NCBI GenBank assembly: GCA_030407085.1
Contig: CM059582.1
Span: 25,247,001 to 25,311,000 of the forward strand
Reading direction: 5' to 3'
DNA from: Trichopria drosophilae
Taxonomy: Eukaryota > Arthropoda > Insecta > Hymenoptera > Diapriidae
Length of the DNA stretch: 64,000 nucleotides
Every line of letters starts with the position of its first letter. The first letter of the stretch is position 1. Under the pieces are notes generated by a model, which saw only the letters and a program-made list of their open reading frames with translations, searched no databases and had not been told where the DNA came from. Positions 21,886-33,073 of this stretch are shown here, piece by piece. The translations under genes were made by a program, and so were the position numbers.

Positions 21886-23967
21886 TCAGTCGTCTAGGGG
21901 TGTTTCGCGAGTGGAAGACACGTAATTCATAAAAAAATATAGGCCGCGAAGAGAGTACATAGAATTGTCACTTAAAAAATTTTTGAGCTCAAGCCCCCGA
22001 TTTGCCTCGTGGTGCTTAAAAGGTGTCAATCCAAGGAGAGAAAGTCGTCTCTCTTCCAATGGATGACAATATAGAAGCGCGTGAATAAGTGTGTCTTCAC
22101 CCCTTCCACATAGAGGGCAATATCTAGACGGATAGAAACGGAGGACGTCGCGACCAATGTACACTCGGTTAGAATGGCAGTTCGCAAGTCTTACTTGTAT
22201 TTTAACCCTATAAAATAACAGTTGCGCCCTAGGCGGAAAAGTCGCATAAAAACCTCTCGACAGTGATCTCTCCAAAGGAATGATCAGCGAAGATGATTGG
22301 TTACACCTACTCAAGTCCTCATTCCGAAGCCTGAACTCTACCGTATTTAATATTTCTCGAAACTTTGCAGTCCACAGGTCAGGGTAAAGGTTTAGCCACA
22401 ACTCGGCAGGGACAGCATCGGTAAACAAAAATTTGGCTTGGGAGATCCAGTTGTACCCGACTTCCGCAACATCACCCGCCGACAAATGCAACATCCTCAG
22501 AAAGCAGATTCTGGGAAGTCTGTCCTCCGACATTGATATTAATTTAATAATCCATTTTAATGTAGCAGTAGCAATATTATATGCCAGAGGGATGATTCCC
22601 AGTTCAGCTCTCAATGCATAGCCCGGAGTCGATGGCGGAAGAGCTAATAGGCGTTTGTAGAATGAGAGTTGGATCTTCTCTAATTCGTCTGAATAGCGCA
22701 GTGACGATACAGGTGCCAGGTACATGAGGATCGAGCAAACCATTGATTTGTACAAAGTTTGAAAAGCAGACCATGAGTCAACACCAGCTGACGACAGTAT
22801 CGCAAGAACCGCTTCCGAAGCGCTTGCTGACTTGGTCATTATAGCCCTAACAGATGCCGCTCCTAGAGCCGTATACGAAATCTCGATTCCTAAGTAATTA
22901 ATCCGAGAAACACAGTCGACATAAGTGTCTCTATATACAAATCGCGAATCAGCGTCTGCTAATCTACCACCCTTCCTGAAAACCATTACATTGGTCTTTC
23001 CTGTATTCACTATCAGGCCGTTCGCATCACAATAGTCGTTCAATGTCTTGAGTTTCCGGCATAAGTCCGCGCGAGAATATGCGAAAATCTTAAGGTCGTC
23101 CGCATAAAGAAGCATAAGAAGATCACACGAGAGTGAGATATCTACCCCTCGAAGACCTTGTTCTCGAAAAAACTTGACAATATCGGAAATGTATAAAATA
23201 AAAAGTAGTGGGCTTAACACTTCACCTTGAAGCACCCCTTCAGTGACATCAACTGATGCCGAGGATCCCAAATTGGATCGTATAAAGACTGTTGCAGAAA
23301 AGTAAAGAGACCTCAATATACGGACAACCTTACAACTCATCCCAAGTTCATACAGTTTGAGCCATAGTTTCTCATGCGGAATGGAATCAAATGCCCGCCT
23401 AAAATCTACGAACAATGCGTAGAGCTTAGCACCTTTCCGTCTGAGAATAACTTGTGCCGCAGAAAATAGTACAAAAAGATTATCTAAGGCACCCCTACCT
23501 TTGCGGAAACCGGATTGCTCCTCAGGCATTAGGTTTTGCGCATTAGCCCAAGTGCTTAGTCTGTCGTAAAGGAGCTGGGTAAAAATTTTGGTACAAACGT
23601 TGACCATCGCTAACCCTCTATAGTTGAAAGGATCAGCTGGATCTCCTTTCTTAAACATCATCGACATAAATACCCGTGACCATCCCCGCGGGACCTCTTC
23701 AGTAGATAAAACCTTGTTAAATATACTTAATAGATATTGCCGCCATCCATCATTTAATAATTTATAAAATTCGGCAGAAATTCCATCCTCTCCAGGGGCC
23801 TTACTGTCTTTCAACCTTGACAAAGAGGCAGTAAGCTCTTCTGAAGAAAATGGGACAGCAAGAGATTGATCAAATATCCAAAAAAAAAAGAACATCTGAA
23901 GTGATCCGTGGGGGATAGACATTACATAAAAAGTTTGACCACTTATCAATCCCAATACAATTTGCAC
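21886..23967 (-). pseudogene. Non-LTR retrotransposon ORF2, reverse transcriptase half
   Basis: A 693-codon open frame. From about residue 32 it matches non-LTR reverse transcriptases: KAPGEDGISAEFY (56-68), NYRGLAMVNVCTKIF (115-129), EEQSGFRKGRGALDN (149-163), FVDFRRAFDSIPHEKL (186-201), GVLQGEVLSPLLF (244-256), the catalytic YADD (288-291) and a C-terminal zinc-knuckle-like CPLCGRGEDTLIHALLYC near residue 620. The first 30 residues come from a shifted frame. The domain is intact, but its endonuclease lies in other frames upstream, so the whole ORF2 is dead. The clade (Jockey/CR1/I group) is not resolved. Confidence 0.9.
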
Positions 23968-23981
23968 GGCGAGTCGACACT

Positions 23982-25170
23982 CTAGTGGATCTTAGCGGAC
24001 AAAAATTCATTGCGTTCTGTTTCCTCATAACCACTAGATCGTAGGCGAGAAATAGCCCTAGTGACGCCTTTATGCGCACTTTCACACTCCTTATTGCACC
24101 AAGGATGTTTTTTACGTACCGATCTATTAGGCTGGGAGCAAGGAGACATCCTGGCCGCGAGTGCAGCATCTCTAATAGCTTCACAAAGGAAGAAATACAT
24201 GTCGTTAATCGAAAAATCAGGAAGATTGTGCAGGCCAGGAGCCTGGCGCAAGGAGTCAATATACTGTGAAGCACCATCTGGACGAAATCGTAGGCTATCC
24301 GAGATAAGAATATTTCGTGATAGCGGTAAAATATCCAGATTCTCCCTGTGCCGAGCGTCTAGTTGCAATATCACCGGAGTATGATCTGAGCCGTACAACT
24401 GTGTAGATACCTTGAAATCATCGATTATATGGGTCATGCTAGGCGAAACCCACACTAGATCTACACAACTGAAACCTCCCGTACCAAGGAATGTGAAGTG
24501 CGCGGGAGTATCGTGGGGCGAACGACCATTTAGTAAAATAAAACCATTATAAGACATAAATTCTAAAAGCGCAACGCCCCGCCTGTTTAACACTAGGTCA
24601 TGAGAAACACGATCGGCAGTTAAAACAGATCCCTCAAGAATGTCTGGGTCGACCTGGAGCTCCATTCCCGACTCGCGCATTAAAATCACCGCCCAATACA
24701 ACCGAATGATTAGGATACACAATCATGGTCGAGTCCAGAAATTCCTGAAGTTCTGCTAAATTAAGAGACATATCGGCAGATGGCCTGAAATAAACGGTAC
24801 ATATAATTAAGTTAATTAGATCGCAGACTACTTTAATTGCAAGTAGAGTTGAAGAGTTTTTGATGACCTCTGGATGTAATTTAGAATCGGCAACAGCAAC
24901 AATACCACCGCTCGGCCTCCCAGGACGATTATCTTTTGAAGCTGGGGACCACGCAGCAAAATAGTCTTTCAATGTCGACGGAAGCACTTCTGATCTAGGA
25001 GCGATCAACCAAGTCTCTGTGCAGCATACTACGGCCAAAGGGCCATCCAAATGTAACTGGGTGATATTGCTTGGACCATGGGAATTCCAGAGCAATATGT
25101 TTGTTTGAACCAACCTATCAGTTGCCTCAGATAAAAGAGCGATAGACGGAATAGGTAGCCGGTTGCTCAC
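23982..25170 (-). pseudogene. Non-LTR retrotransposon ORF2, endonuclease half
   Basis: Starts MSNRLPIPSIALLSEATDRL and carries TNILLWNSHGPSNI, CCTETWL, GGIVAVADS, the catalytic GGDFNARVG (about 24660-24685) and YGSDHTPVILQL (about 24370-24405) of apurinic-type endonucleases. A one-base shift near 24655-24670 moves the frame from GGDFNARVG to the frame of MELQVDPDILEG, and a stop plus further shifts lie between 23870 and 23990. The 37-base gap from the ORF1 stop is normal spacing for a bicistronic element. Confidence 0.85.
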
Positions 25171-25207
25171 TCTTAGAGGCGGTTCGCGTTTTTTTTTACG
25201 GTGGCAT

Positions 25208-26278
25208 CTAAGTAGAATTCATTTGCCCTTGCATCGCAGATCTGTTCTTGAAATCCGTGGTGGTGTTGATCGGCGTAAACTTGTCAGATAGTGAGTGCCA
25301 ACTGAACCATTGACCATTAATGCAGTATTTTAGGTGAGCCATTTTAACGGTAGAACCTGCTTCGCGTGCTTTACGCACATTGGCTAACGCAATTTTCATC
25401 ACATGCTGCTCTTTCAGGTTTAGATCACCATAAATGGAGATTTTTGAGCCCCTGAGTACTTCGGCTTTAGTAGAGAGTACCTTGTGTTTGTCTTCTGCGT
25501 CTTTAAATTTGACTAAGATACCTGCGTTTCTTTGACCGAGAGAGTGCGCCTCCTTAACTGCATCTCTCAGTGCAAATCTGGTGGCAAAGAAGTCGGTAAC
25601 TTCTTTCAAGAGACCGGTAGATGGAAAGGATAATTCGAGCCCCCTGAGTACATTACACTGCTTTTCCGCTTTCTCTAACCTGTCCACTACGGCAGACATA
25701 GAATTCAACCTGGCTTCATGAGCTGAAGATTTTTCATCACGACGAGAATTTTCCTCAGCAGATTCTTTCTTAAAGTCCTGTAAGTCTTCTCGCATTAAAG
25801 CGATGTCAGAAATAGCGGTATCCAGTTTTTTATTGATCTCACTTAATTCGGATTTTATTTCAGATTTGATTTCAGATTTTGTTGAATCTATTTTAATAAA
25901 GAGTTCGTTTCTGAACGAGTCCATTTTGCTGAGAAGCAAAGAGAATTTATCGGCGTCACTATCAGCAGCCATTGCGTTCTGTTCAGTTGTCAAGTCAGCT
26001 GCATACGGTCGCTTCTTCACTGGACTAACAATGTCTGTGCAGAACCCAGAATAACCTGCAGCAGAGTCGGTATTAGCAACGCAGTCAACTGACAGGTGCT
26101 CTGATTCAGTCAAGAGAGAAGTACTATTATGATCTGAAATCATCCGCTTCCTTTTGGGGGAGAAATATGATGTAATAGTACAGCAGTCTGGTTTAGCTTT
26201 AACCCAGGATTCAGCTGTCCTCGGACGTCCTCTTAAACTTGGCGAGATAACTTCAGAATCCTTAGATGACATGTGCAA
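25208..26278 (-). CDS. Non-LTR retrotransposon ORF1 protein, 356 aa
   Basis: Open from ATG at 26278 to the stop at 25208. Residues about 105-200 form a lysine/glutamate-rich coiled coil (TKSEIKSEIKSELSEINKKL, then DRLEKAEKQ), followed by VLRGLELSF, a FFATRFALRDAVKEAHSLG block and NAGILVKFKDAEDKHKVL, the order seen in ORF1 proteins that trimerise and bind element RNA. The N-terminus is serine- and basic-rich. It is intact although ORF2 is broken, suggesting a recently lost element. Confidence 0.8.
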   Translation of the reverse strand: MHMSSKDSEVISPSLRGRPRTAESWVKAKPDCCTITSYFSPKRKRMISDHNSTSLLTESEHLSVDCVANTDSAAGYSGFCTDIVSPVKKRPYAADLTTEQNAMAADSDADKFSLLLSKMDSFRNELFIKIDSTKSEIKSEIKSELSEINKKLDTAISDIALMREDLQDFKKESAEENSRRDEKSSAHEARLNSMSAVVDRLEKAEKQCNVLRGLELSFPSTGLLKEVTDFFATRFALRDAVKEAHSLGQRNAGILVKFKDAEDKHKVLSTKAEVLRGSKISIYGDLNLKEQHVMKIALANVRKAREAGSTVKMAHLKYCINGQWFSWHSLSDKFTPINTTTDFKNRSAMQGQMNST

Positions 26279-26984
26279 TTAAAGGCAGCATCACATTAAG
26301 GGGCATAAATTCTATAATTTATCGATTAAATAATAAAATATTTTAATGTGCTCGTAAATTTTCAATTATCGCAGACTATCTAAAAACGAAAATGTACACT
26401 AGATAGTTTCAGTCAGTTTAAATTCTTGAAGCATTCACTTATTTAGACATTAGATACAGCTGACATAATGTATACAGTCGAACAATTTCCTAAATTTACA
26501 TACACAATTAGACAGAGAGTAAGTCGGAGTAAACAAAGATAAGAACCCTTGATATAAAAGTCGTTGGTATATAAAAATGTCATGTTTTAGGTAAAACTTT
26601 TGAAGTTACAAAACGCACTATGTCAGCATGAACATCCAGACATAAACAATAGCACTAGTAAAATAAACAATCCTTGCACTATTCCGTGTTCTTCACAACA
26701 ATCTAATAATAGCCGATGATTGTTATAGTGCAAAGCATTACTATACGTTATCCATCTTAGTACAGAACTAATACACTGCAAACTCGCGAAAGATTGAGCA
26801 AACCAAAAGCACTCTTGCACAGTTAAAAAAACGCCAATATACAGCTTGACACCACAAATCCTTGACGAATAAAGTCTCGTGTGTTTTCAGTTCACCATTA
26901 TACGATATTACAACCGCGATAACAGAAATTAAAGGCTAATTTCGAGGACCGATTCAGAAACGTGTCCGGACTAAACAAGCGCCA
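26279..26984. other. No gene seen; 5' region of the non-LTR element and flank
   Basis: The element's 5' end should lie here on the minus strand but no boundary is visible. A short minus-strand open frame (26623-26820) has no family features. Confidence 0.4.
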
Positions 26985-26987
26985 TGA

Positions 26988-27083
26988 CAGCTCTCTCAAG
27001 TCAGTTCTTTTTCTGACTTGGGTTCATTAGTACAGTCATTCACCCTTCAACATGGTGGCGTTACGGCAGCTGCCTTTCGAGAT
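26988..27083 (+). pseudogene. Upstream part of an unrecognised ORF split by the BEL insertion
   Basis: Open from just after a TGA (26985-26987) to the BEL insertion point. When the element and one GAGAT are ignored, the frame continues without a break into 31965-32504. See that entry for the main description. The reading frame across the empty target is direct evidence from the sequence. Confidence 0.6.
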
Positions 27084-27892
27084 TGTTGCGAATTAACACT
27101 GCAATAACTATATGTATGATTGTTGTAATGGTACTGGGTGTAGGTTTTCTGCGGTTTTCCTACACCATTGCACACCGAATGGGGTACCATCCGAAAATCG
27201 GCCGCAGCCGTGCGGAGAGACAAAGTCAGTAATGGCGAAATCTGTCTAAGTCAGTAAGAAAATACGGGTTTAAATTATTACCATGTCCGAATTCCACCAT
27301 TTTAACAATTGATGGTTTGGGATCCTTGACAACGGATTCAATTGTTCTTGTTTGATGGCGTGGTGGCGATCAGATCGCCTTTCGCATTGGCCGCGATAAC
27401 ACAAAATATAATTATTAGCAAAACGATCCGCATCGGACGACCGAAACTTCTCTTCATCGTAATCTGTTCGATTTCGGGTTGGAGCGGATTGTTCCGGGTA
27501 GTAAGGTCGCGGATTTGGACGAGATTGTGTCTGAACATCGGTACCCGGCTCTATAATTCCGCCAAACGACCGAAGTCAAAGGCTGGTGGTCGCCCACCCT
27601 CAAGAAAGCTCTGCGACGTTCCTTGCCGGTTTTTGCGGGTACGAGAGGTCGCCCTCTCAATCGGTTTCAGTGAACCTCAATTTGTGTTCGATAGTTGTGT
27701 CAGTCTCTTATTGTTTTCCAAGTCGTACATCCATAATTTTGCTCGGTCGTCCCGCGTGAGTTTTAGCGTTTCGGATATTGCCATAAACGATTTTGTCGCT
27801 CCGTTTCTAAAACAATAAATAAATTATCCTGAACCGTGCAACTGAGTGTTTTATTGGTGTGTCACTCCCTGTTTTCACTTGATTTCGAAACA
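27084..27892 (+). mobile_element. BEL/Pao 5' LTR, 809 bp
   Basis: Starts TGTTGCGAATTAACAC and ends GATTTCGAAACA, so the two ends are an inverted repeat (TGTT-CGAA / TTCG-AACA). It is preceded by GAGAT (27079-27083), which recurs right after the 3' LTR remnant (31960-31964). An AATAAA-type word lies near 27815-27828. Open frames inside (27342-27818 and others) are not genes. A segment at about 27131-27190 is shared in inverted orientation with 9413-9484. Confidence 0.9.
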
Positions 27893-27897
27893 TTTAA

Positions 27898-27915
27898 TGG
27901 TGCCGAAACCCGGGA
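27898..27915 (+). promoter_or_regulatory. Primer-binding site of the BEL element
   Basis: TGGTGCCGAAACCCGGGA begins five bases (TTTAA) after the LTR end. Starting with TGG it fits pairing to the CCA end of a host tRNA that primes minus-strand DNA synthesis. The tRNA was not identified. Confidence 0.75.
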
Positions 27916-28017
27916 CCATACGTCCGGGTTAAGTGAAATCAGGATTGCAGTGCGTTGTGAAGTTGTGAAGAAACCGCGTTGCAGTCGGTAACAAATTCAG
28001 GTTAATTCATCGTCATA

Positions 28018-30123
28018 ATGGCCGGTTCGATGTCAGCCCGAAGATGTGGTCGACCTAGAAAGCGACAGGCAGAGGAGGTTATAGTCCAAGAGGCGAGGGC
28101 GAAGAGGGTGAGAAAGACGCGAGAACAACCACTGCGTCCCGCAGCGAAAGGGAAGGAAAATGGAGCACCTCGAACGAATTCAATCGTCTCGATAACCGTT
28201 GGTACCCAAGTTAACCTTCAAAATCTGTCATCGAATTCTACTGGAATGCAAGTCGAAGGTCGATGTATCGAAATGGGAAATGAGCATCAGGAAGAATTCG
28301 CTGTCACAGGCCAGAGGTTAGAATGCCAACCCGGAGAAACGAGGTCCTAACCATCATCCCGAAGTCACCCAGGAGAGACGGGGACATGATCATCGTCTGA
28401 ATGTCGACCGCGAGAAGCGACAACGCAACCATCGTCATCCTCAGTTACCGAAAACGTTGGGGTCATCCCAGAGCGAGGCGTCGAGAGTCAACAAGTTCGA
28501 CAGATCGAGGACGCTGACGGTAACCAAGGTAACCAAAGACATCAAACAAACAATGTTCTCCGCGTTCCTTCCGAAGTCGCTTCCGAATTTAATGACGATG
28601 AAAATAACCTTCACGCTAATCTTTTGCAAAATCGATTCGATATATTTAATTTAGAAAATCGGGATGAAATTGTTCGCAAAATAGAAGACGGCCGCGATCT
28701 TTTACGCCAAGAATCGGAACGACTTGATAGGTTAGAGAGATTATTGATGCATCGTGCCTACTCTAACCCTTGTTCTCCGTGTCGCTCTGTCGGTTCGAAT
28801 TTTAATAGAAACGGTTCGCAATACGATTGTCAGTCAATTCATGGTAATGTCGATAATCAGCATGACCGTGTACCGTGTACCTGTATCTTCGCGTATTCTC
28901 GATAATAATTACAGACGTATAAATTCACTTAAAGGTTATGAGCGTGATGATATGCCGCGAGAAAATACACGTACTTCACGATTTTAGTTTGGAAAATGAC
29001 TCGTGTCGTCTTGTAAATCGAATGATCGCCACTCCATTGCCAAAATTCAATGGCAACCCCGCTGATTGGTTGTCCTTTAAGCAGGCCTACGAGTTTTCCA
29101 CCGAGCTCGGAAATTATTCAGATCGCGAAAATGTCGCTCGGTTACAGGGCGCGTTGATTGGCGACGCTAAAGCAGCAATAGGCTGCGTAATGATAGGAAG
29201 TAGTAATGCGACGGATATTATGAACTTATTAAAAATTCGTTTCGGTCGTGCAAGATGTCGTAAACGAACTAAAGAAACTTCCGAAGTTAGACTCCCCCGG
29301 TTCCGACATTGTTACCTTTGCCACTAAGGTTAAAAGTGGAATAATCGCGATGCAGTCATTAAAGCATGTCGGATACTCACATAGCCCTGAATTATTATGT
29401 GAACTTTTCGATAAAATTCCATCTACTTTGAAATATTCTTTTAACCGATATCTCAAAAATGTAGAAGAGTCTGAACCCCGGTTAGTTTCTCTTGCCAATT
29501 TTCTATACGATGAAGCAGAATTGTCGTGCAACGCGGGCATAAATGTATTGTCAAAATCGCGCGATGAAACTCGTAAAACTCGTGATGATTTCCGTCAACA
29601 ACATGATAGATTTCGAAAACCTCGCGAAGAATCACGTTTTCCCTATAACCTCAAAAAACCGCTCCATGCCGTGTACGCGACTGCCGTTCGCGACAATTCC
29701 GATTTAGTAGATATGCCAAATAATTCCTATAAAAATCAAATAATTAGTTGCCATTGATACGGTAGGAGAGAACATGTAATTTTCGATTGTAAATCCTTCG
29801 CAGACCTTTCAATTAACGATCGTTGGTCATGGGCGCGTTCCGAAAGGCGTTGTTTTTGTTGTTTTTCAAATGCGCATCGTTTGCCGGACTGTAATTCCAA
29901 GCGTCCGTGCGGGGTAAACAATTGTAATAATTTCCATCATCCAAAATTGCATGATAACAGTGATACATATAGGCGTTTTAACCTAGCAAAGGAAAATATT
30001 GCCCAGAAATCTAAAAAAGAAATGGGTTCGCGACCAAATAATCAGTTCAACGTTAATAAACAACCCTCGCGTTCGCAAAATGAAAACTTTCAAATCCGTC
30101 AAAATAACCGAGCTGTTTTATGA
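28018..30123 (+). pseudogene. BEL gag relic
   Basis: Begins with a basic N-terminus (MAGSMSARRCGRPRKRQ at 28018), then a coiled stretch near 28650-28750. Within 29030-29550 is the conserved BEL gag domain (DUF1759 type): LPKFNGNPADWLSFKQAYE, YLKNVEESEPRL. Cysteine- and histidine-rich blocks near 29815-29950 (RRCFCCFSNAHRLPDCN, then CGVNNCNNFHH) are the nucleic-acid-binding knuckles. Several frameshifts (near 28350, 28905, 29250) and stops (29755, 30121) break it. Confidence 0.8.
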
Positions 30124-30141
30124 CTAGCCGAAGGTCGTGTA

Positions 30142-30770
30142 TTGTTAAAAATACTCCCCGTCACGTTGTACGGACCGGTATCGAAGTTAGAAACGTTTGC
30201 GTTAATAGATGACGGGTCAACAATTACATTGATAGACTCGAGAATCGCCCATCAACTTGGGTTACGAGGAAATCGCGTTGATCTGTCGCTAAAAGGCATT
30301 TCTGCAAACGGATTATTAACGACGAGAAGTGAGAAAGTTTCCGTGGCAATATCGGGATCCTTGGAACCGGTGGTAACCTATATATTATCGGGTGTTCATA
30401 CGATCCCTAACCTTGATTTGCCGGTACACGTACACGACAAGTACACGATCGATCGAATCCCACACATTCGTGATGTAGAAGTTAAACCGTACGTTGACGC
30501 GAAACCAAAAATTCTCATCGGACAAGACAATGCCGAAATTATCTTGTCTCACGAATCTCGCGGTGCGGGTGGTGGATTGCCGCTGGTTTCCAAGACTCCG
30601 TTAGGTTGGGTCGTACACGGTAGCGACTCCAAAAAGGTTTCGTCGAATAATCGGCACACCCTTTGTGCGATACGTAGGGATGAGTCCCACGGAAATACGG
30701 GGGGAGCGTTTTTACACGATGACCCGTGGCACAGCCTCGTACGGGATTATTTTCGCATTGACTTTAACTC
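30142..30770 (+). pseudogene. BEL protease region
   Basis: The frame reads ETFALIDDGSTITLIDS, a retroviral-type aspartic protease active site in which the D of DDGS corresponds to the catalytic aspartate, then ILIGQDNAEII and TPLGWVVHGS, standard blocks of BEL proteases (DUF1758). It continues in the same open frame into DPWHSLVRDYFRIDF, the linker that normally introduces the reverse transcriptase. The polymerase itself is absent. Confidence 0.85.
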
Positions 30771-30799
30771 GGGAGAAAAATCGCCGATAGAAATTCCAA

Positions 30800-31904
30800 T
30801 GCCGGACTATGTTCGTTTTTCCGCTTGGAAAAGATTAACTCACGCGACAGCTCGTTTTTTATTAGCGGTAAGACGTTTTAAAGGTTCAAAAAATTGCGAA
30901 GTAACAGCGGAAGATATTCGGCAGGCCGAATGCCTGAGGTTGCGATCAATGCAAACATTTAGTTTCTCGGACGAAATACGCGAACTGAAAGCTGGACGAA
31001 AAATTAGTAATCGTAGCCCAATTTTAAAATTAGCTCCTTACCTCGACGAGAATGGAATCCTACGAGTCAGAGGTCGTGCGAGTCGAGCAGAACCCCATGA
31101 ATTTATTACGAATGAGCCTGCAATTCTAGACGGTGCTTCGGCTCAGGTTCGTCTGCTAGTGAATCATTTTCACGAGAGTATGAATCACATTGGCCACGAG
31201 ACTGTGGCGAATGAAGTGAGGCGCGATTTTTGGGTAACAAAACTTCGCGTTTTACTGGGTTCCATTATCGCGAATTGTACAATGTGTAAGTTAATTCGAG
31301 GCAAACCCCAACAGCCCCCTATGGCTGATTGACACTCGTCTAGAGTCGCGCATCATCTGCGTCCGTTTAGTCATTGCGGACTTGACTACTTTGGACCGAT
31401 GTCCGTAAAAATAGGGAGAAGACATGAGAAAAGGTGGGGCGTAATTTTTACCTGTTTGACGACGAGAGCAATACATATCGAGCTCGCACATTCCCTAAGT
31501 TCCGATTCCGCGATCATGGCCATCCGTCGCATGGCAGCTAGGCGGGGTCAACCGGTGCGTTTGTACTCAGACAATGGAACAAACTTCAGAGGTGCTGACG
31601 TTGAGTTACGCGATGCAATTGTCGCTATCAATCAGGATGCGTGTTCGCGTTATGCATCAGATTAAAAAATGGAGTGGCATTATATACCACCGTCGGCTCC
31701 TCACATGGGGGGAGCATGGGAAAGACTTGTGAGATCGGTCAAAACATCGCTTAAAATTATTTTGAGAGAGCAAGCCCCTAAAGAAGAAACACTACTTATG
31801 ATACTTTCTGAAATCGAACATACTATTAATTCTAGACCGTTAACTCATGTGTTGCCGGACCCGCGTGATGATCAAGCTCTTACGCCTAATCATTTTTTAA
31901 TAGG
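30800..31904 (+). pseudogene. BEL integrase, truncated
   Basis: Contains the H-H-C-C zinc domain (HFHESMNHIGHE, then CTMCKLIRG, about 31160-31300), a TGA at 31330-31332, and the catalytic core with HCGLDYFGPM (first D, about 31375-31400), LYSDNGTNF (second D, about 31562-31590) and GGAWERLVRSVK (E, about 31708-31745). A TAA interrupts at 31663. The C-terminal part is replaced after LTPNHFLIG by the last bases of the LTR. Confidence 0.85.
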
Positions 31905-31959
31905 GCAACTGAGTGTTTTATTGGTATGTCACTCCCTGTTTTCACTTGATTTCGAAACA
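31905..31959 (+). repeat. 3' LTR remnant of the BEL element (last 55 bp)
   Basis: GCAACTGAGTGTTTTATTGG and onward matches 27838-27892 with a single difference (GGTATG for GGTGTG) and ends TTCGAAACA, directly followed by the second GAGAT. The jump from integrase to LTR falls at a GGCAACTG / TGCAACTG junction, consistent with deletion or template jumping at little homology. Confidence 0.9.
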
Positions 31960-31964
31960 GAGAT

Positions 31965-32504
31965 AGATTACGGGATGTAGCTCGTGAATTTTTCGAATTC
32001 ATGATTAGTGAACATCGTGTTGAGGCGCTATCTGAGTTAAGATGGCACCATCAAGTTGATCGAAGGGGTGATCCCTTCATCTCTAAGTATTTAATGCCCC
32101 GTTTTATGGCTCATGCGCCTAATGAAGTTTCAATTCTAAACAGTCTTTATCGACGTAGATTAATTACGTCACATCCTACTTATGTTGAAACGGCAGTCCT
32201 ATGTTCTGGACCCGGTAATAATTCATTACCATATGGTTTAGCGATATCACCATATGTTGTTGCTGAATGGTTTGAAGAACATCATAATGTTAGATTGGCT
32301 ACTTATCGTGATAGAACGTTACCTTTGAATCAGGTATACGTTTATGAGGATAGTATTTATTTAGCGTTCTGTGCCCCAGGACAGTTAGGTTTTGTTGGGC
32401 ACATTGATTTTAATCATCCCGCTCTTGACGGGTTGCATTTAGTTTTTTCTATTAAAATGACTCTTATGGAACGCACTATCATATATAATGCAAATTACAT
32501 TTGA
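31965..32504 (+). pseudogene. Unrecognised ORF, possibly of viral origin, split by the BEL insertion
   Basis: Open for 180 codons from the insertion site to TGA at 32502-32504, and in frame with 26988-27083 on the other side of the element, giving about 211 codons in all. Motifs such as RWHHQVDRRGDPF, PGNNSLPYGLAISPY and FNHPALDGLHLVF do not match any transposon or host family I know. An intronless, globular-looking frame of this kind beside similar fragments (33033-33797) is what an old integrated RNA-virus structural gene can look like, but that is a guess. It could also be an orphan host exon. Confidence 0.4.
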
Positions 32505-32621
32505 AAATACTTTTTCCGGATGCCACTTCTCAGATAAATATCAGGAAGTATTTCTTCGGGTAGCAAATCCTTAGCCGACATTTTTCAATATTCAGTATAC
32601 ATATCAAATAAAGAGTATACA

Positions 32622-33073
32622 AAGTTAATTAAGTAGTTGTTTATTTCAAATAATCAACCGGGGTTTTTAAGGGTGGCCTTATGTGGAACTCATTGAGTTT
32701 TACGAAAGGTTCACGCGTCAATATCAAGTAAATCGCAATAACGAAGTATAAAAATCACTCGTAAATAAACAGTGAAAGAATGCAGTGAATTATTGGTCCC
32801 CTAACTTTGTTAAATAAAAGTTTAGATCGAGATTTAACATTTGTAGGAAGTTAATTAAGTAGTTGTTTATTTCAAATAATCAACCTGGTTTTTCAAGGGT
32901 GGCCTGATGCGGAACTCATTGAGTTTTACGAAAGGCTCACGCGTCAATATCAAGTAAATCACAATAACGAAATATAAATATCACTCGTAAATAAATAGTG
33001 AAAGAATGCAGTGAATTATTGGTCCCCTAACTTTGTTAAATAAAAGTTTAGATCGAGATTTAGCGGTTGCAGG
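32622..33073 (+). repeat. Tandem duplication, two units of 226 bp
   Basis: Units 32622-32847 and 32848-33073 share AAGTTAATTAAGTAGTTG, GGAACTCATTGAGTTTTACG, CGCGTCAATATCAAGTAAAT and ACTTTGTTAAATAAAAG, with scattered changes. The end of each unit includes the first codons of the reading frame that starts at 33033. A third, partial copy is at 3657-3778. Confidence 0.85.

Larger units (their letters stand above)
27084..31959 (+). mobile_element. BEL/Pao LTR retrotransposon, internally deleted
   Basis: 4876 bp between perfect GAGAT duplications (27079-27083 and 31960-31964). Order: full 5' LTR, primer-binding site, gag relic, protease, then a jump straight to the integrase region (reverse transcriptase and RNase H missing at about 30770-30800), integrase cut off at 31904, and only the last 55 bp of the 3' LTR. 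The duplications show that the outer ends are original; both losses therefore happened within the element, either before or after it landed. Confidence 0.9.

Noticed and set aside
27342..27818. 158-codon open frame on the plus strand
   Set aside because: Lies wholly inside the BEL LTR and has no protein family features.
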